This document shows positions 6,977-14,641 of a DNA stretch of 21,318 bases, piece by piece. Position numbers and translations under genes: made by a program. This DNA comes from a virus, in IMG/VR virus record IMGVR_UViG_3300031707_000219, positions 1 through 21,318 of that record; one strand, 5' to 3'. The notes under the pieces are model-generated. The model saw nothing but the letters and a program-made list of their open reading frames with translations, was not told the origin of the DNA and did not search any database. How positions within the stretch are numbered: the stretch's first letter is position 1; the number at the start of each line of letters is the position of its first letter.

Positions 6977-7381
6977 ATGGCTAATCCAATTGAGGAACTA
7001 GTTTTTTTTAACAAGTTATCGGAAGAAATCGTTGTCTTCGGGAAAAAGATTAAGTGGCATACCCTTGACGGTGACGAATTCTTAGGTGCTTTACAGTCAA
7101 CCCCTGCCTTCGATGATTACACACGTCTTAATCTATTAAAAGTTGAAAAACTTGCCCGTGCTATTGATTCCGTTGACGGTCATACCTGGCTGGAACTTAT
7201 TCCGCAGGACAAGAGAGATGAGATGAAGCCGGTTGAAAAAGCACGTGAGACAATCCGCAAATGGCAGAGGAACGTCATTGATTATTTCTATTTCAAGTAT
7301 GAACAGTTAGAACAAAAAGCGAATAAGGCTTTAGAGGAACTTGATAAAGGAAATTTTCAGCAGCCGCATACCTCCGGTTAA
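6977..7381 (+). CDS. Tail assembly chaperone, short (zero-frame) product
   Basis: 134 residues, between tube and tape measure, the conserved location of the G/GT-type chaperone pair. It has a strong AAAGGAGAT ribosome binding site. The body is helical and charged (LLKVEKLARAIDSVDGHTWLEL; EKARETIRKWQRNVIDYFYFKYEQLE). A slippery heptamer at 7351-7357 near the 3' end is followed by a stem-loop; a -1 slip there adds 132 residues from the next frame, giving a 259-residue fusion. The short form is expected to be the abundant product and the fused form the minor one. Both are thought to coat the tape measure and recruit tube subunits; neither is usually present in the mature virion. Confidence 0.85.
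   Translation: MANPIEELVFFNKLSEEIVVFGKKIKWHTLDGDEFLGALQSTPAFDDYTRLNLLKVEKLARAIDSVDGHTWLELIPQDKRDEMKPVEKARETIRKWQRNVIDYFYFKYEQLEQKANKALEELDKGNFQQPHTSG
7351..7357 (+). promoter_or_regulatory. Programmed -1 ribosomal frameshift slippery site
   Basis: The bases AAATTTT read A AAT TTT in the zero frame, an exact X XXY YYZ heptamer. Slipping back one base re-pairs the two tRNAs on AAA TTT and continues into the frame ending at 7755. That frame is closed by TGA TAA at 7342-7347, so the slip must occur after 7347 and before the zero-frame stop at 7379; the heptamer falls inside this short interval. Confidence 0.9.
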
Positions 7382-7398
7382 GGTGGAAGGTATTGCGG
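7364..7398 (+). promoter_or_regulatory. Frameshift-stimulating stem-loop
   Basis: CCGCATACCT (7364-7373) pairs with AGGTA-T-TGCGG (7388-7398), giving ten base pairs with one bulged T at 7393. The spacer from the slippery site is six bases (7358-7363), in the usual five-to-nine range. The 14-base loop contains the zero-frame stop TAA (7379-7381). The stem also buries the only candidate TTG start for the second frame. Confidence 0.85.
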
Positions 7399-7755
7399 GC
7401 TTTGGGAAAAACACCGAATGACCCGTTGATACAGTCGATGTCAAAGACACAATGGCGAGTGTGCATAAATAATGTTCTTGAAGATGAAAAAGAAACGAAT
7501 GAAAAAATCAAGACTATTATAGATATTGCCATTAAGATATTTGTGGGAAGTCCAGAAAAAGATAAACCGAAGACTCCTACAAGGGAAGGATATGTGGGTC
7601 AGGAACCGAATAAAGAAAATCCAGATGTTTCTTATACTGTACATGGGACACATGGAGAACAGATAGAAATTCATAAGATAATGTCAACGGAGTTCGATAA
7701 AATTGTAGCATCAGGCGGAAAATACAAGGGATTTGAAGTTGAGGAGAATAAATAA
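7393..7755 (+). CDS. Tail assembly chaperone, -1 frame extension
   Basis: This frame encodes the C-terminal part of the frameshifted chaperone. It is open from 7348; after a slip at 7357 translation would enter as SAAAYLRLRWKVLRALGKTP and run 132 residues to the TAA at 7753. The TTG at 7393 is a possible independent start with AGGTGGAAGG just upstream, but both it and part of that sequence are in the stem-loop, so independent initiation is less likely. The region has a helical start (SKTQWRVCINNVLEDEKE) and a polar, probably flexible middle (KDKPKTPTREGY). The stop overlaps the tape measure start (TAATG). By analogy with lambda gpGT, the extension would bind the tape measure or recruit the tube. 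Confidence 0.8.
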   Translation: MRALGKTPNDPLIQSMSKTQWRVCINNVLEDEKETNEKIKTIIDIAIKIFVGSPEKDKPKTPTREGYVGQEPNKENPDVSYTVHGTHGEQIEIHKIMSTEFDKIVASGGKYKGFEVEENK

Positions 7756-9650
7756 TGCCACCGGAGATTAGCGGGTCAGATATAAAAGAAAAAATGGAAT
7801 CGATGCGTGACTATGTACAGACGCTGAACGAGATGGCTATGGCTCAACAGGCAGGATATAGTTCATTAGGTCTTATGCTGGAAACAATGCATAAAGCACA
7901 TTATTCTTTTTCCGAATTCATGCAGATACTTGAAAAAACCAATGTAGTAGTATATACGACGGCAAGAATGATAAATGAACTGGGTCAGAATATAAAAGGG
8001 GCAACAACCAGCGTTGAAGGGTTAATATCCGCTTTCGGAATGCTGGGTGGCAAGGTGATGCCTGAATTAGTCCATCATATAGGAATGTCAATCAAAAACA
8101 GCCAGCTGAATATAGATGCAATGAAAAATGAAGCAAAAATCCTTCAAGAAAACATAGTTCATCGGACAAAATCAATTAGTATGGGCGACCAAGAAAGTTC
8201 AATAGTAAAGGATTTAATTGCTGTAAGAAGTCGTGAACAGGAAAAATTAAAGGAATTAAAAACAGATATAGAAGAGGCTTCTTCGGCTATGAGCAAATTT
8301 AGCGAAACCATGACCAAGTTTTTAGGTCCGGCAACACTGGTTATTACAGCTGCAATAGCTGTAGCACAGGCATATGATGCTTCCATAAAGGCAAAGAGAG
8401 AGGTTATATATACTCTTGGTAGAACGGGAATAAGTTATTCTCAAAATACCGAGGCAATGAATAGATTTAATGCTGAATTTACCACTATTGCAAATAGATG
8501 GGGTATGTTAAGAGAGGAAATGGCAAAAGCTGTTGCTCCATTGGCTGCGCTGGGAGTTGGCGGCGCAGGCACAGTTAAAGAAGCAGCGGAGTTAGCCGGA
8601 GGAATGTTCAGAGGATTTGGAATAGGAATGGACATCACAGTTAAATCTTTGGGTACACTCGCTACAGCATTTGATTTAAAGGGTAAAGCCTTGGGAGATA
8701 TATTTCTTGAAATAGCAGGACATGGACAAAAAAGCGCCCTTGATATGCAACGATACATCACGGAAATGACGTCTGCTATAGAAACAACCCGTCGTTACGG
8801 TGGTTCAGTAGAAAGTGCGATGATAATGATGGATTCGTTTTCAGAAGAAATCAGAAGAGGCACTATTACAATGGAAAATATTACACGTCTTACTACACCA
8901 GCGATGTGGTCTTTGCCTCAACAAGGGGCAGTTGCAGCGATGATGGGTAGATTTGCCCCGGAAGAAGCAAGAAAATTGGGAATTACCGGAAGAAGTCTAA
9001 CGGATGATATACTTGCTTTGGAACGGGCAGCGGGAGACAAAAATAAATCCGATGAACTTGCCAGAGGGATGGATAAACTGATAACTGGATTATCGGCAGG
9101 TGGTACAGAAGGAGACAAGGCTGTTAAGGCTCAATTAATATTACAACAATTAACAGGAGTCCAGGTTCCATTACTTGATGCCGTAAAAACCCTCACGGAC
9201 CCTGAAAAACTCAAGAAAGCTATGGCACCGCCCATAACTATAGCAGACATGAAAGATACTTTTGATTTAACAAAAACATATGCCGAAAGAACAGCTTCAG
9301 CAATAGAATGGATAAGAAATCAACTGGAAGGTAGATGGGGAAAACAATTAACCAGAGAACAATTGGCAGAAACTGTTCGAGGAAGAGAACAAATAACAAG
9401 TGAAATGATGACAAAGGGAATGGATACTAACGTTGGAATAATACCGACTGGTATTGGTGAATATTCAAAATATATGAAAGGTTTGAAATCAATAGGCGGA
9501 ACGTCAACTGTTGTCAATGTTGGAGATACTCATATTCATATTGATGGTGCTGATATACATGCCAGTTTAAGCAAGGCTATGGATAGACATAAAGAAGAAA
9601 CTTTGGCAGAAGTTAAAAGACAATACGACGAATTTCAGGTTATTCACTAG
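7755..9650 (+). CDS. Tail tape measure protein
   Basis: 631 residues directly after the chaperone pair, mostly alpha-helical with heptad-like charged stretches (for example ILQENIVHR, EQEKLKELKTDIEEASSAMS), a hydrophobic segment at about 188-206 (FLGPATLVITAAIAVAQAY) and a Gly/Ala-rich region around 262-290. The C-terminus has VVNVGDTHIHIDGADIHASL followed by a charged helix, a common tape-measure ending. The protein sets tail length and is ejected with the DNA. At the usual 0.15 nm per residue it would specify a tail of roughly 95 nm, modest for a myovirus. I see no peptidase or lysozyme domain in it. Its ATG overlaps the previous stop. Confidence 0.9.
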   Translation: MPPEISGSDIKEKMESMRDYVQTLNEMAMAQQAGYSSLGLMLETMHKAHYSFSEFMQILEKTNVVVYTTARMINELGQNIKGATTSVEGLISAFGMLGGKVMPELVHHIGMSIKNSQLNIDAMKNEAKILQENIVHRTKSISMGDQESSIVKDLIAVRSREQEKLKELKTDIEEASSAMSKFSETMTKFLGPATLVITAAIAVAQAYDASIKAKREVIYTLGRTGISYSQNTEAMNRFNAEFTTIANRWGMLREEMAKAVAPLAALGVGGAGTVKEAAELAGGMFRGFGIGMDITVKSLGTLATAFDLKGKALGDIFLEIAGHGQKSALDMQRYITEMTSAIETTRRYGGSVESAMIMMDSFSEEIRRGTITMENITRLTTPAMWSLPQQGAVAAMMGRFAPEEARKLGITGRSLTDDILALERAAGDKNKSDELARGMDKLITGLSAGGTEGDKAVKAQLILQQLTGVQVPLLDAVKTLTDPEKLKKAMAPPITIADMKDTFDLTKTYAERTASAIEWIRNQLEGRWGKQLTREQLAETVRGREQITSEMMTKGMDTNVGIIPTGIGEYSKYMKGLKSIGGTSTVVNVGDTHIHIDGADIHASLSKAMDRHKEETLAEVKRQYDEFQVIH

Positions 9651-9658
9651 GGGATTTT

Positions 9659-10354
9659 ATGGCTGATTTACTTGCAGGCGTAAAAACCAAGATGTCATTC
9701 ACTGACCTTGTTCCTTCCATTGATTGGAGAGTGAAAGGAATTTCTGATAAGACAACGGCGCTATATAATTTCTTGAATCCCAGTTCACTTGATACTACCG
9801 CACAAAAAGTCTATGATATTTTTGAATCAATAGATTTTGTTGTTACAATGATAAAGAATCCTGTGATTTCTCTGTTTATCAATCCCCAGAGCATTACAGT
9901 CAGTAAAAATATTTTATTAAGCAAACAGATAACGAAAGGCGGATTCGTTGTCCAATTCTGGGGTCCTGACCTTGAAACCATACAAGTCAAAGCGGAAACA
10001 GGATATTTCGGATTGAGTAATGTTCCTTTGCAGGCGTTTAATCTGTTCAAAGATTATTGCTTTCAGGGACGATATAGTCCACGGAAACCTTTTAAATCAA
10101 TACCAATAATAACTATGCTGTATGAAGGGCAGGCATTACGAGGATATTTCAATGGTCTTACATATAATGTTGTCCAGCAAAGACCATACATTATAACCTA
10201 CGATTTTACGTTTACCGTGGTTGAATTGATTAGTGTTCCCATTGTAACTTCAATAGCGAAACTTGCCGATAAATTTGCGAAACCGGTCAATACCGGAGAT
10301 GACCTGAAAGATTATACCAATTTTTCAAAAGGTTGGGGAGTGAAACTTTACTAA
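9659..10354 (+). CDS. Tape-measure-proximal baseplate/tail protein
   Basis: 231 residues, preceded by AGGGGATTTT and eight bases after the tape measure. The centre has INPQSITVSKNILLSKQITK followed by GGFVVQFWGPDLETIQVKAETGYFG; this NPQ...GGF...WG...TG(Y/F)FG arrangement occurs in myovirus baseplate proteins encoded between the tape measure and the hub. The C-terminal part contains YFNGLTYNVVQQRPYIITYDFTF, a beta hairpin typical of tail-tube-like folds. It probably links the tube or the tape measure end to the hub. I do not see a LysM domain, so I leave the precise equivalence open. Confidence 0.72.
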   Translation: MADLLAGVKTKMSFTDLVPSIDWRVKGISDKTTALYNFLNPSSLDTTAQKVYDIFESIDFVVTMIKNPVISLFINPQSITVSKNILLSKQITKGGFVVQFWGPDLETIQVKAETGYFGLSNVPLQAFNLFKDYCFQGRYSPRKPFKSIPIITMLYEGQALRGYFNGLTYNVVQQRPYIITYDFTFTVVELISVPIVTSIAKLADKFAKPVNTGDDLKDYTNFSKGWGVKLY

Positions 10355-10355
10355 T

Positions 10356-12599
10356 ATGTATTATGTAGCTGAACATCATCCTGACTGCAGGGTATTCGTG
10401 AAAAGACTTGTCGTTCCAGAAATCGGAGTGGTTGCTAATGTTGACGCAGGCGAAACCCATATTTCCAACGATATATTAAAAAAGGCGTTTGCTAATTATA
10501 AACCGAATATATTTTTTAAGAATCTAATTGACTATTATAAACAGGGATTCAGTAATGGCGACGCCAATGATGTTTCCTTATTACAAAAAACTTTTGCGGC
10601 AGATACCGAGACAATAAAATCTCTGCAGGGAACAGACAAATATTATCTCGGTATAAAAATTGAAAGCGAAAAAAGGGCTTTAGCTACAGTAAGGGCGACT
10701 TATGAACCTTTATTGCTGGAAATAGCAGTTGGTGTATATTCAGCGCAGACCACAATTTTAAGAAATGGAGTTGGCAATGCATCCGTCACAATAAGATTGC
10801 CTCTAGGAGAAAATGGATTTTATGAAAATATACTTTATGCTTTGAAAGACAATGATATGTGGAATCTGGATGAACAATTTAAGGAACAAAGTTCCCAGTT
10901 CAAACAAGTGTCTCCAAGGGAATTGAATATTTTTAAGATAATAGGAAACCAGGTAGATAAGCGTGAATGTTCATTACTGCCACATGATATGATTCAAATA
11001 TGGTTTTCAAAAAGGTATTCGGATACAATAGCGAAAAAAGACACTATAAAAAATGTAATTGGAATTCCATGTTTCCCCCGTGATTATGTCTCTGGATTTA
11101 CAGGATTTATTAAGTCAACTAATGTAAGTTATACCGGCGGTCAAAGTCCGAGTTATACGGTTACAATAGACTGTGAAGATTCCGGGCATGCTTTAAGAAT
11201 ATCAAGAGTGAACCTGGACCCTTCCCTTGACCCAAGCTATCGGCTGGAAGAATTGGGAGTTTCTCCCTGGCAGACCATATTTTCAGCGGCGGATGTTCCG
11301 TTTAAGTCGCCTTCTGAATATATTCGTAGTTTGGTGGTAGGATATCCTGGTCATTGGGGTGGTGTATCCAATATAGAAGTTCAAGATGATGTAGAATTTG
11401 ACAACAGTACAGGTCAATATTCTTGGCAATCAACCAAGGATAAGGTAGAAAAAAATGATGCAAGAGATATATTTACACATAGAGGGGTATCTTTAATCAG
11501 AATGCCCTGGGAATTGGATAAAATAAAACTGAATTTATACGATGATTTGATTACAAAATGTTGGCGTCCTTATGTAATTACTTTTAAGAATGCGTTTAAG
11601 TTATGGGAGAGTGATTACAAGTATCGTTGGGACATATGCAAGGAAATATCAGATATAATGGAATTTGAATTTTATGCCGATAACTTCGGGGCAATAAATT
11701 ATCATCCGCCGTTCTATAATTGGAATCCGGCAAACGTGAAATATTTCATTGAGGACAGAGAGATTTTATCGGAAAGTCATAAGTTTGATGAAACCGGCGT
11801 GGTAACTTCGGTGGAAATAGTATCTCAACCTCAAATACTGCAGATGGAAAATATAGCAAAATTCTTATCGGCTTTTGCCCGGGCTCCTAATGATATTATT
11901 CAAAGATATGGTCTTAGATTCAGAACTAAAAATATACCTGCTTTATCCGGTACAGACATAGGAGTGCAACAGGGTCCCATGGCAGATATTACACGCAAAG
12001 CGAGAAATTTATATGCAAGAGCATGGATTAACCGTAGAAATTATGAACTGAAATCAGCGACTGTAGAGATTCCAGGGACACCTGAATTATATCTTTGTAA
12101 TACGGTAGCGTTTGTGGGTGATTTGAATGATGTAATAAAAAAACTGGCTTTATCCAATGTAACAGAAACTGTCTCTGATGCAACCAAGATGATATCACGA
12201 ATAGAATCTGGATTGACTCCGACTTATCACGGCGGTGATTTGATAGATAATTTGCCGGTTTATTATATTAGCGGAATAAGCCATAAATATACACAAGGTG
12301 GAAGTTTTACTACTACGCTGACTTTGACCCATGGTCGCCGATGGGGAAAACATTTTATGGTTGGATATTCATTTTCAGAGCAAGACCACGAAGAGTTAAT
12401 GGCGTTGATGAAAAAATATTTCGGACAGCCGGAAAATTCAATAAATCTGTTCAAGTTAGCGACAGTGGCTGGACCGGTAACAAGAAATGTTTTTCCTGTG
12501 AACGATGCTTTTTCTCTGCAAAATAGAATATCATCAGCAAAAATCAATACTCCATTAGATATTCCTGGAATAGAAACAGGAGTTAGTCATATAAAATGA
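10356..12599 (+). CDS. Baseplate hub protein (gp27/gpD-type)
   Basis: 747 residues starting two bases after the previous stop; the nearest ribosome binding site (GGGGAG) is about 15 bases upstream, so translation is probably coupled. Residues about 205-285 contain LLPHDMIQIWF and FTGFIKSTNVSY...YTVTIDCED, the first beta-barrel pattern of late-control-D/hub proteins. A second barrel-like region is at about 575-680 (ATVEIPGTPELYLCNTVAF, YYISGISHKYTQGGSFTTTLTL), again typical of hubs, where a trimer forms the adaptor between tube and spike. The N-terminus (about 1-200) is an additional region rich in beta strands. Its stop overlaps the spike gene start (ATGA). Confidence 0.82.
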   Translation: MYYVAEHHPDCRVFVKRLVVPEIGVVANVDAGETHISNDILKKAFANYKPNIFFKNLIDYYKQGFSNGDANDVSLLQKTFAADTETIKSLQGTDKYYLGIKIESEKRALATVRATYEPLLLEIAVGVYSAQTTILRNGVGNASVTIRLPLGENGFYENILYALKDNDMWNLDEQFKEQSSQFKQVSPRELNIFKIIGNQVDKRECSLLPHDMIQIWFSKRYSDTIAKKDTIKNVIGIPCFPRDYVSGFTGFIKSTNVSYTGGQSPSYTVTIDCEDSGHALRISRVNLDPSLDPSYRLEELGVSPWQTIFSAADVPFKSPSEYIRSLVVGYPGHWGGVSNIEVQDDVEFDNSTGQYSWQSTKDKVEKNDARDIFTHRGVSLIRMPWELDKIKLNLYDDLITKCWRPYVITFKNAFKLWESDYKYRWDICKEISDIMEFEFYADNFGAINYHPPFYNWNPANVKYFIEDREILSESHKFDETGVVTSVEIVSQPQILQMENIAKFLSAFARAPNDIIQRYGLRFRTKNIPALSGTDIGVQQGPMADITRKARNLYARAWINRRNYELKSATVEIPGTPELYLCNTVAFVGDLNDVIKKLALSNVTETVSDATKMISRIESGLTPTYHGGDLIDNLPVYYISGISHKYTQGGSFTTTLTLTHGRRWGKHFMVGYSFSEQDHEELMALMKKYFGQPENSINLFKLATVAGPVTRNVFPVNDAFSLQNRISSAKINTPLDIPGIETGVSHIK

Positions 12600-13573
12600 A
12601 AAATATATTTTCAAATATTGGCGATAAAGATAATCTTGAACTATACAAAGGTTTAAGATTGGCAACTATTATTAACGTAGATGAAGATAAGGCAGTGGTT
12701 TCACTGCAATGGCTTGACAAATCCGGTGGACGCCGCCAAGTGCCATTATCAATGCCATTCTGCGAGCAGGGCTGGGGAATTTATGCGATGCCAAGAAAAT
12801 ATGGCATTGTAGTATGTCTTACAAGACCATATGAGTTTCCTGTTATCATTGCTTATATTCCTCCAAACTTTATGGGGTTGGATTCGTCATGGAAACAGTT
12901 TAAACAACAATCCAATATGCCGCAGGATTTTAAAAGCGGAGAAATTATTCTGCGGAATATGATACCAAAGGCAAAATGCAGGGTATGCAAGGTAGTATCC
13001 ACATTTGCTGACTGGGCGGCAAATTACGGATATGTAAGCGGTACGCTTTATCCGACGTTAAATGGATTGAAAGTGGAAAAGTGTCCTTCGTGTAATGTTC
13101 CTGCGTTTATCCTTGACGCCAATAAAATTGACATAAAAACCGTGAATAAGATACAGATGGGTATTCTCATATACATGAAACAAGATGGAAAGATGCGGAT
13201 AAAACTCAATGACGGACTCGATGCAAGTGATGGTTTTACCAAAGGCAGCATAGTAGATATTTTGTTTGACGAGAATAGCAATTTGACTGTTACCGGAATA
13301 CAAAATCTTAATATATCGTCTGACAATACTACGATAAATGCTGGAGGAAATAATAGCATTGTTTTAGATAAGGATGGAAATATTACAGCTATTGTCGCAT
13401 CGGGTAAAAAAATAAATCTTGGCAAAAATAACGCCAGTGAACCGGGTGTATTGGGTAATCAAATTAAACAATGGCTGGAAACCCATACCCATCCGACAGG
13501 CGTAGGACCAAGCGGACCACCATCTCAACCAGTGCCAAATAGTGCATTTTCTCAAAAGGTAGCTTTAGAATAA
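12596..13573 (+). CDS. Baseplate spike protein (gpV/gp5-type) with CxxC pair and HTH tip
   Basis: 325 residues. The N-terminal part (about 17-90) resembles the OB fold of gpV/gp5 spikes (YKGLRLATIINVDEDKAVVSL, GIYAMPRKYGIVVCL). Residues 128-131 (CRVC) and 163-166 (CPSC) form a CxxC-x31-CxxC pair, a probable zinc-ribbon insertion that standard spikes lack. Residues about 225-280 give short repeating strands (NLTVTGIQNLNISSDNTTIN, SIVLDKDGNIT) consistent with the triple-stranded beta-helix. The C-terminus contains H297-T-H299-P followed by a Gly/Pro-rich stretch; HxH motifs bind iron at the tip of P2 and phi92 spikes. It starts inside the hub stop and ends in a TAATG overlap. Confidence 0.83.
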   Translation: MKNIFSNIGDKDNLELYKGLRLATIINVDEDKAVVSLQWLDKSGGRRQVPLSMPFCEQGWGIYAMPRKYGIVVCLTRPYEFPVIIAYIPPNFMGLDSSWKQFKQQSNMPQDFKSGEIILRNMIPKAKCRVCKVVSTFADWAANYGYVSGTLYPTLNGLKVEKCPSCNVPAFILDANKIDIKTVNKIQMGILIYMKQDGKMRIKLNDGLDASDGFTKGSIVDILFDENSNLTVTGIQNLNISSDNTTINAGGNNSIVLDKDGNITAIVASGKKINLGKNNASEPGVLGNQIKQWLETHTHPTGVGPSGPPSQPVPNSAFSQKVALE

Positions 13574-14064
13574 TGGTATTAGACCCGAATAAGTTAAAAA
13601 CGAATATAAAGAATTTATTGACTGAAAAAGCGGAAACATATGAAGATGCGGCACAGAACTGGGTTGATGCTTACGTAGATTATGCAGGAGATGCGAAAGG
13701 ATTCATATATAGCCCGACAATACCAGATAGTGCTAAAATTGCCATGAAAGATACTCTTAAAACTTATTTTGAAAATGTAGATGCCGGAACAGCGGCTTTA
13801 GCAGCATTGGCAATGGCAAATGCTTTGACATTGTTTTGGTTGACACCGCCAATTGTGTTTTCTGTTGTTCCTCCGGTAGCAGTTAATCCGCTTACTCCGC
13901 CTGCAACGTCAGTATTGATTTCTGCACTTACGGCTATATTCATGGTGATAGGAGGAACGGAAGATTCAAAGGCACAGCAAATATCGTCAGCAATTGATAC
14001 ATTTACAAAAACGGTATGGGTTATAAATACGACGCCACCAGGAACAACGGCAATGCTTATATGA
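13573..14064 (+). CDS. Conserved-looking phage structural protein of unknown function
   Basis: 163 residues, coupled to the spike gene by TAATG. The N-terminus has AAQNWVDAYVDYAGDAKGF, followed by an Ala-rich helix, LTLFWLTPPIVF with a Pro-rich turn, a hydrophobic stretch around 113-126, and DTFTKTVWVINTTPPGT at the end. I have seen this Trp-Asp-Tyr plus FW-x-PP layout in proteins of other myovirus baseplate regions but cannot give it a defined function. The two hydrophobic stretches are short and Pro-interrupted, so I do not call it a membrane protein. Its stop overlaps a 12-codon ATG frame (14061-14099) that begins with a repeated sequence. Confidence 0.7.
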   Translation: MVLDPNKLKTNIKNLLTEKAETYEDAAQNWVDAYVDYAGDAKGFIYSPTIPDSAKIAMKDTLKTYFENVDAGTAALAALAMANALTLFWLTPPIVFSVVPPVAVNPLTPPATSVLISALTAIFMVIGGTEDSKAQQISSAIDTFTKTVWVINTTPPGTTAMLI

Positions 14065-14073
14065 AACTAATAA
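14061..14073 (+). repeat. Direct repeat copy 1 flanking the lipoprotein gene
   Basis: ATGAAACTAATAA occurs here and again at 14519-14531. Both copies overlap the TGA stop of the preceding gene, and the pair brackets the spanin-like lipoprotein gene. A 13-base match can arise by chance in a window this size; the matching placement at two gene junctions is what makes it notable. Confidence 0.6.
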
Positions 14074-14111
14074 GTGATACGGTGAAGACAGAGAATTAAG
14101 GAGAAGAAACA

Positions 14112-14522
14112 ATGAAACGTCTTATGTTAATATTATTGCCTATTGTATTATTTGCAGGTTGTAAACTTGGCGATAGCGGTAGCGGTTCATTTATAAATGC
14201 CACTAATGCCGGAGCGGATATTTATATCAGCAGTAATTCTGTTAAAGGTTTAGAAGGCAACAATCTGAATGTGAAGATTTTGGAAAGATACAATAATCCC
14301 TTTATAGTAGTTGAAGAAGCTATCGGAATGAAATCATATCCAGATGCCGAATACTCAAAGACAGTCAAAAAATATAGCGGAAATGAACTGACAAGCGTAT
14401 CCATAGAAATTGTCCATCCGGTGGCAAAGAGTAAACCAAACAATGTGCCTTATAAGCTCTTGGCAGCAGTTCTTGTGTTTGGCATTCTATGTAACGTGCT
14501 AATTAAGATACTAAAAAAATGA
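14112..14522 (+). CDS. Lipoprotein with C-terminal membrane span, candidate unimolecular spanin
   Basis: 136 residues with an AAGGAGAAGAAACA ribosome binding site. The N-terminus MKRLMLILLPIVLFAGC is a signal peptide with a lipobox-like LFAGC (Cys17 would be lipidated; Phe at -3 is less usual). After a Gly/Ser-rich linker come a beta-containing domain (about 35-102) and a C-terminal transmembrane segment at about 115-132 ending in KILKK. An outer-membrane lipid anchor plus an inner-membrane span is the architecture of u-spanins such as T1 gp11 (about 131 residues), which fuse the two membranes in the last step of lysis. Alternatives are a superinfection-exclusion or lysogenic-conversion lipoprotein. 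Placing it among baseplate genes is unusual. It overlaps the next small gene by ATGA. Confidence 0.75.
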   Translation: MKRLMLILLPIVLFAGCKLGDSGSGSFINATNAGADIYISSNSVKGLEGNNLNVKILERYNNPFIVVEEAIGMKSYPDAEYSKTVKKYSGNELTSVSIEIVHPVAKSKPNNVPYKLLAAVLVFGILCNVLIKILKK

Positions 14523-14531
14523 AACTAATAA
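14519..14531 (+). repeat. Direct repeat copy 2 flanking the lipoprotein gene
   Basis: Second copy of ATGAAACTAATAA. It forms the first codons (MKLI) of the 40-residue membrane peptide, overlapping the lipoprotein stop. Confidence 0.6.
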
Positions 14532-14641
14532 CTGTTGTGCTTATTTTATGGCTTTCAATTTTGACGTTTGTTATAGTCAAAGATAAATATGACATGAAAC
14601 ATCAGGAGGTCGCAAATGTCGTACGACCTGCAATTAGATAA
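14519..14641 (+). CDS. 40-residue membrane peptide coupled to the lipoprotein gene
   Basis: ATG at 14519 overlaps the lipoprotein stop (ATGA) and reads 40 codons to TAA at 14639. Residues 2-20 (KLITVVLILWLSILTFVIV) form one clear transmembrane segment, followed by a charged tail (KDKYDMKHQE) and a short C-terminus. The last 26 bases overlap the start of the gp25-like gene in another frame, and the AGGAGGT ribosome binding site of that gene lies within this frame. No independent Shine-Dalgarno is present, so expression would depend on re-initiation after the lipoprotein. It may be a lysis accessory or a partner of the lipoprotein; there is no family evidence. Confidence 0.5.
   Translation: MKLITVVLILWLSILTFVIVKDKYDMKHQEVANVVRPAIR
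14604..14610 (+). promoter_or_regulatory. Strong ribosome binding site for the gp25-like gene
   Basis: AGGAGGT with five bases to the ATG at 14616. It defines the wedge protein start even though the 40-residue peptide frame runs through it to 14641. Confidence 0.8.

Noticed and set aside
7393-7755. Independent gene starting at TTG 7393
   Set aside because: An AGGTGGAAGG sequence precedes the TTG, but the TTG and part of that sequence are in the stem-loop downstream of a perfect slippery site, and the frame is open upstream exactly to that site. A frameshift product is better supported; independent initiation remains a minor possibility.
14061-14099. 12-codon frame MKLISDTVKTEN after the 13573-14064 gene
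   Set aside because: Too short to support as a gene, no own ribosome binding site; kept only as one end of the direct repeat.
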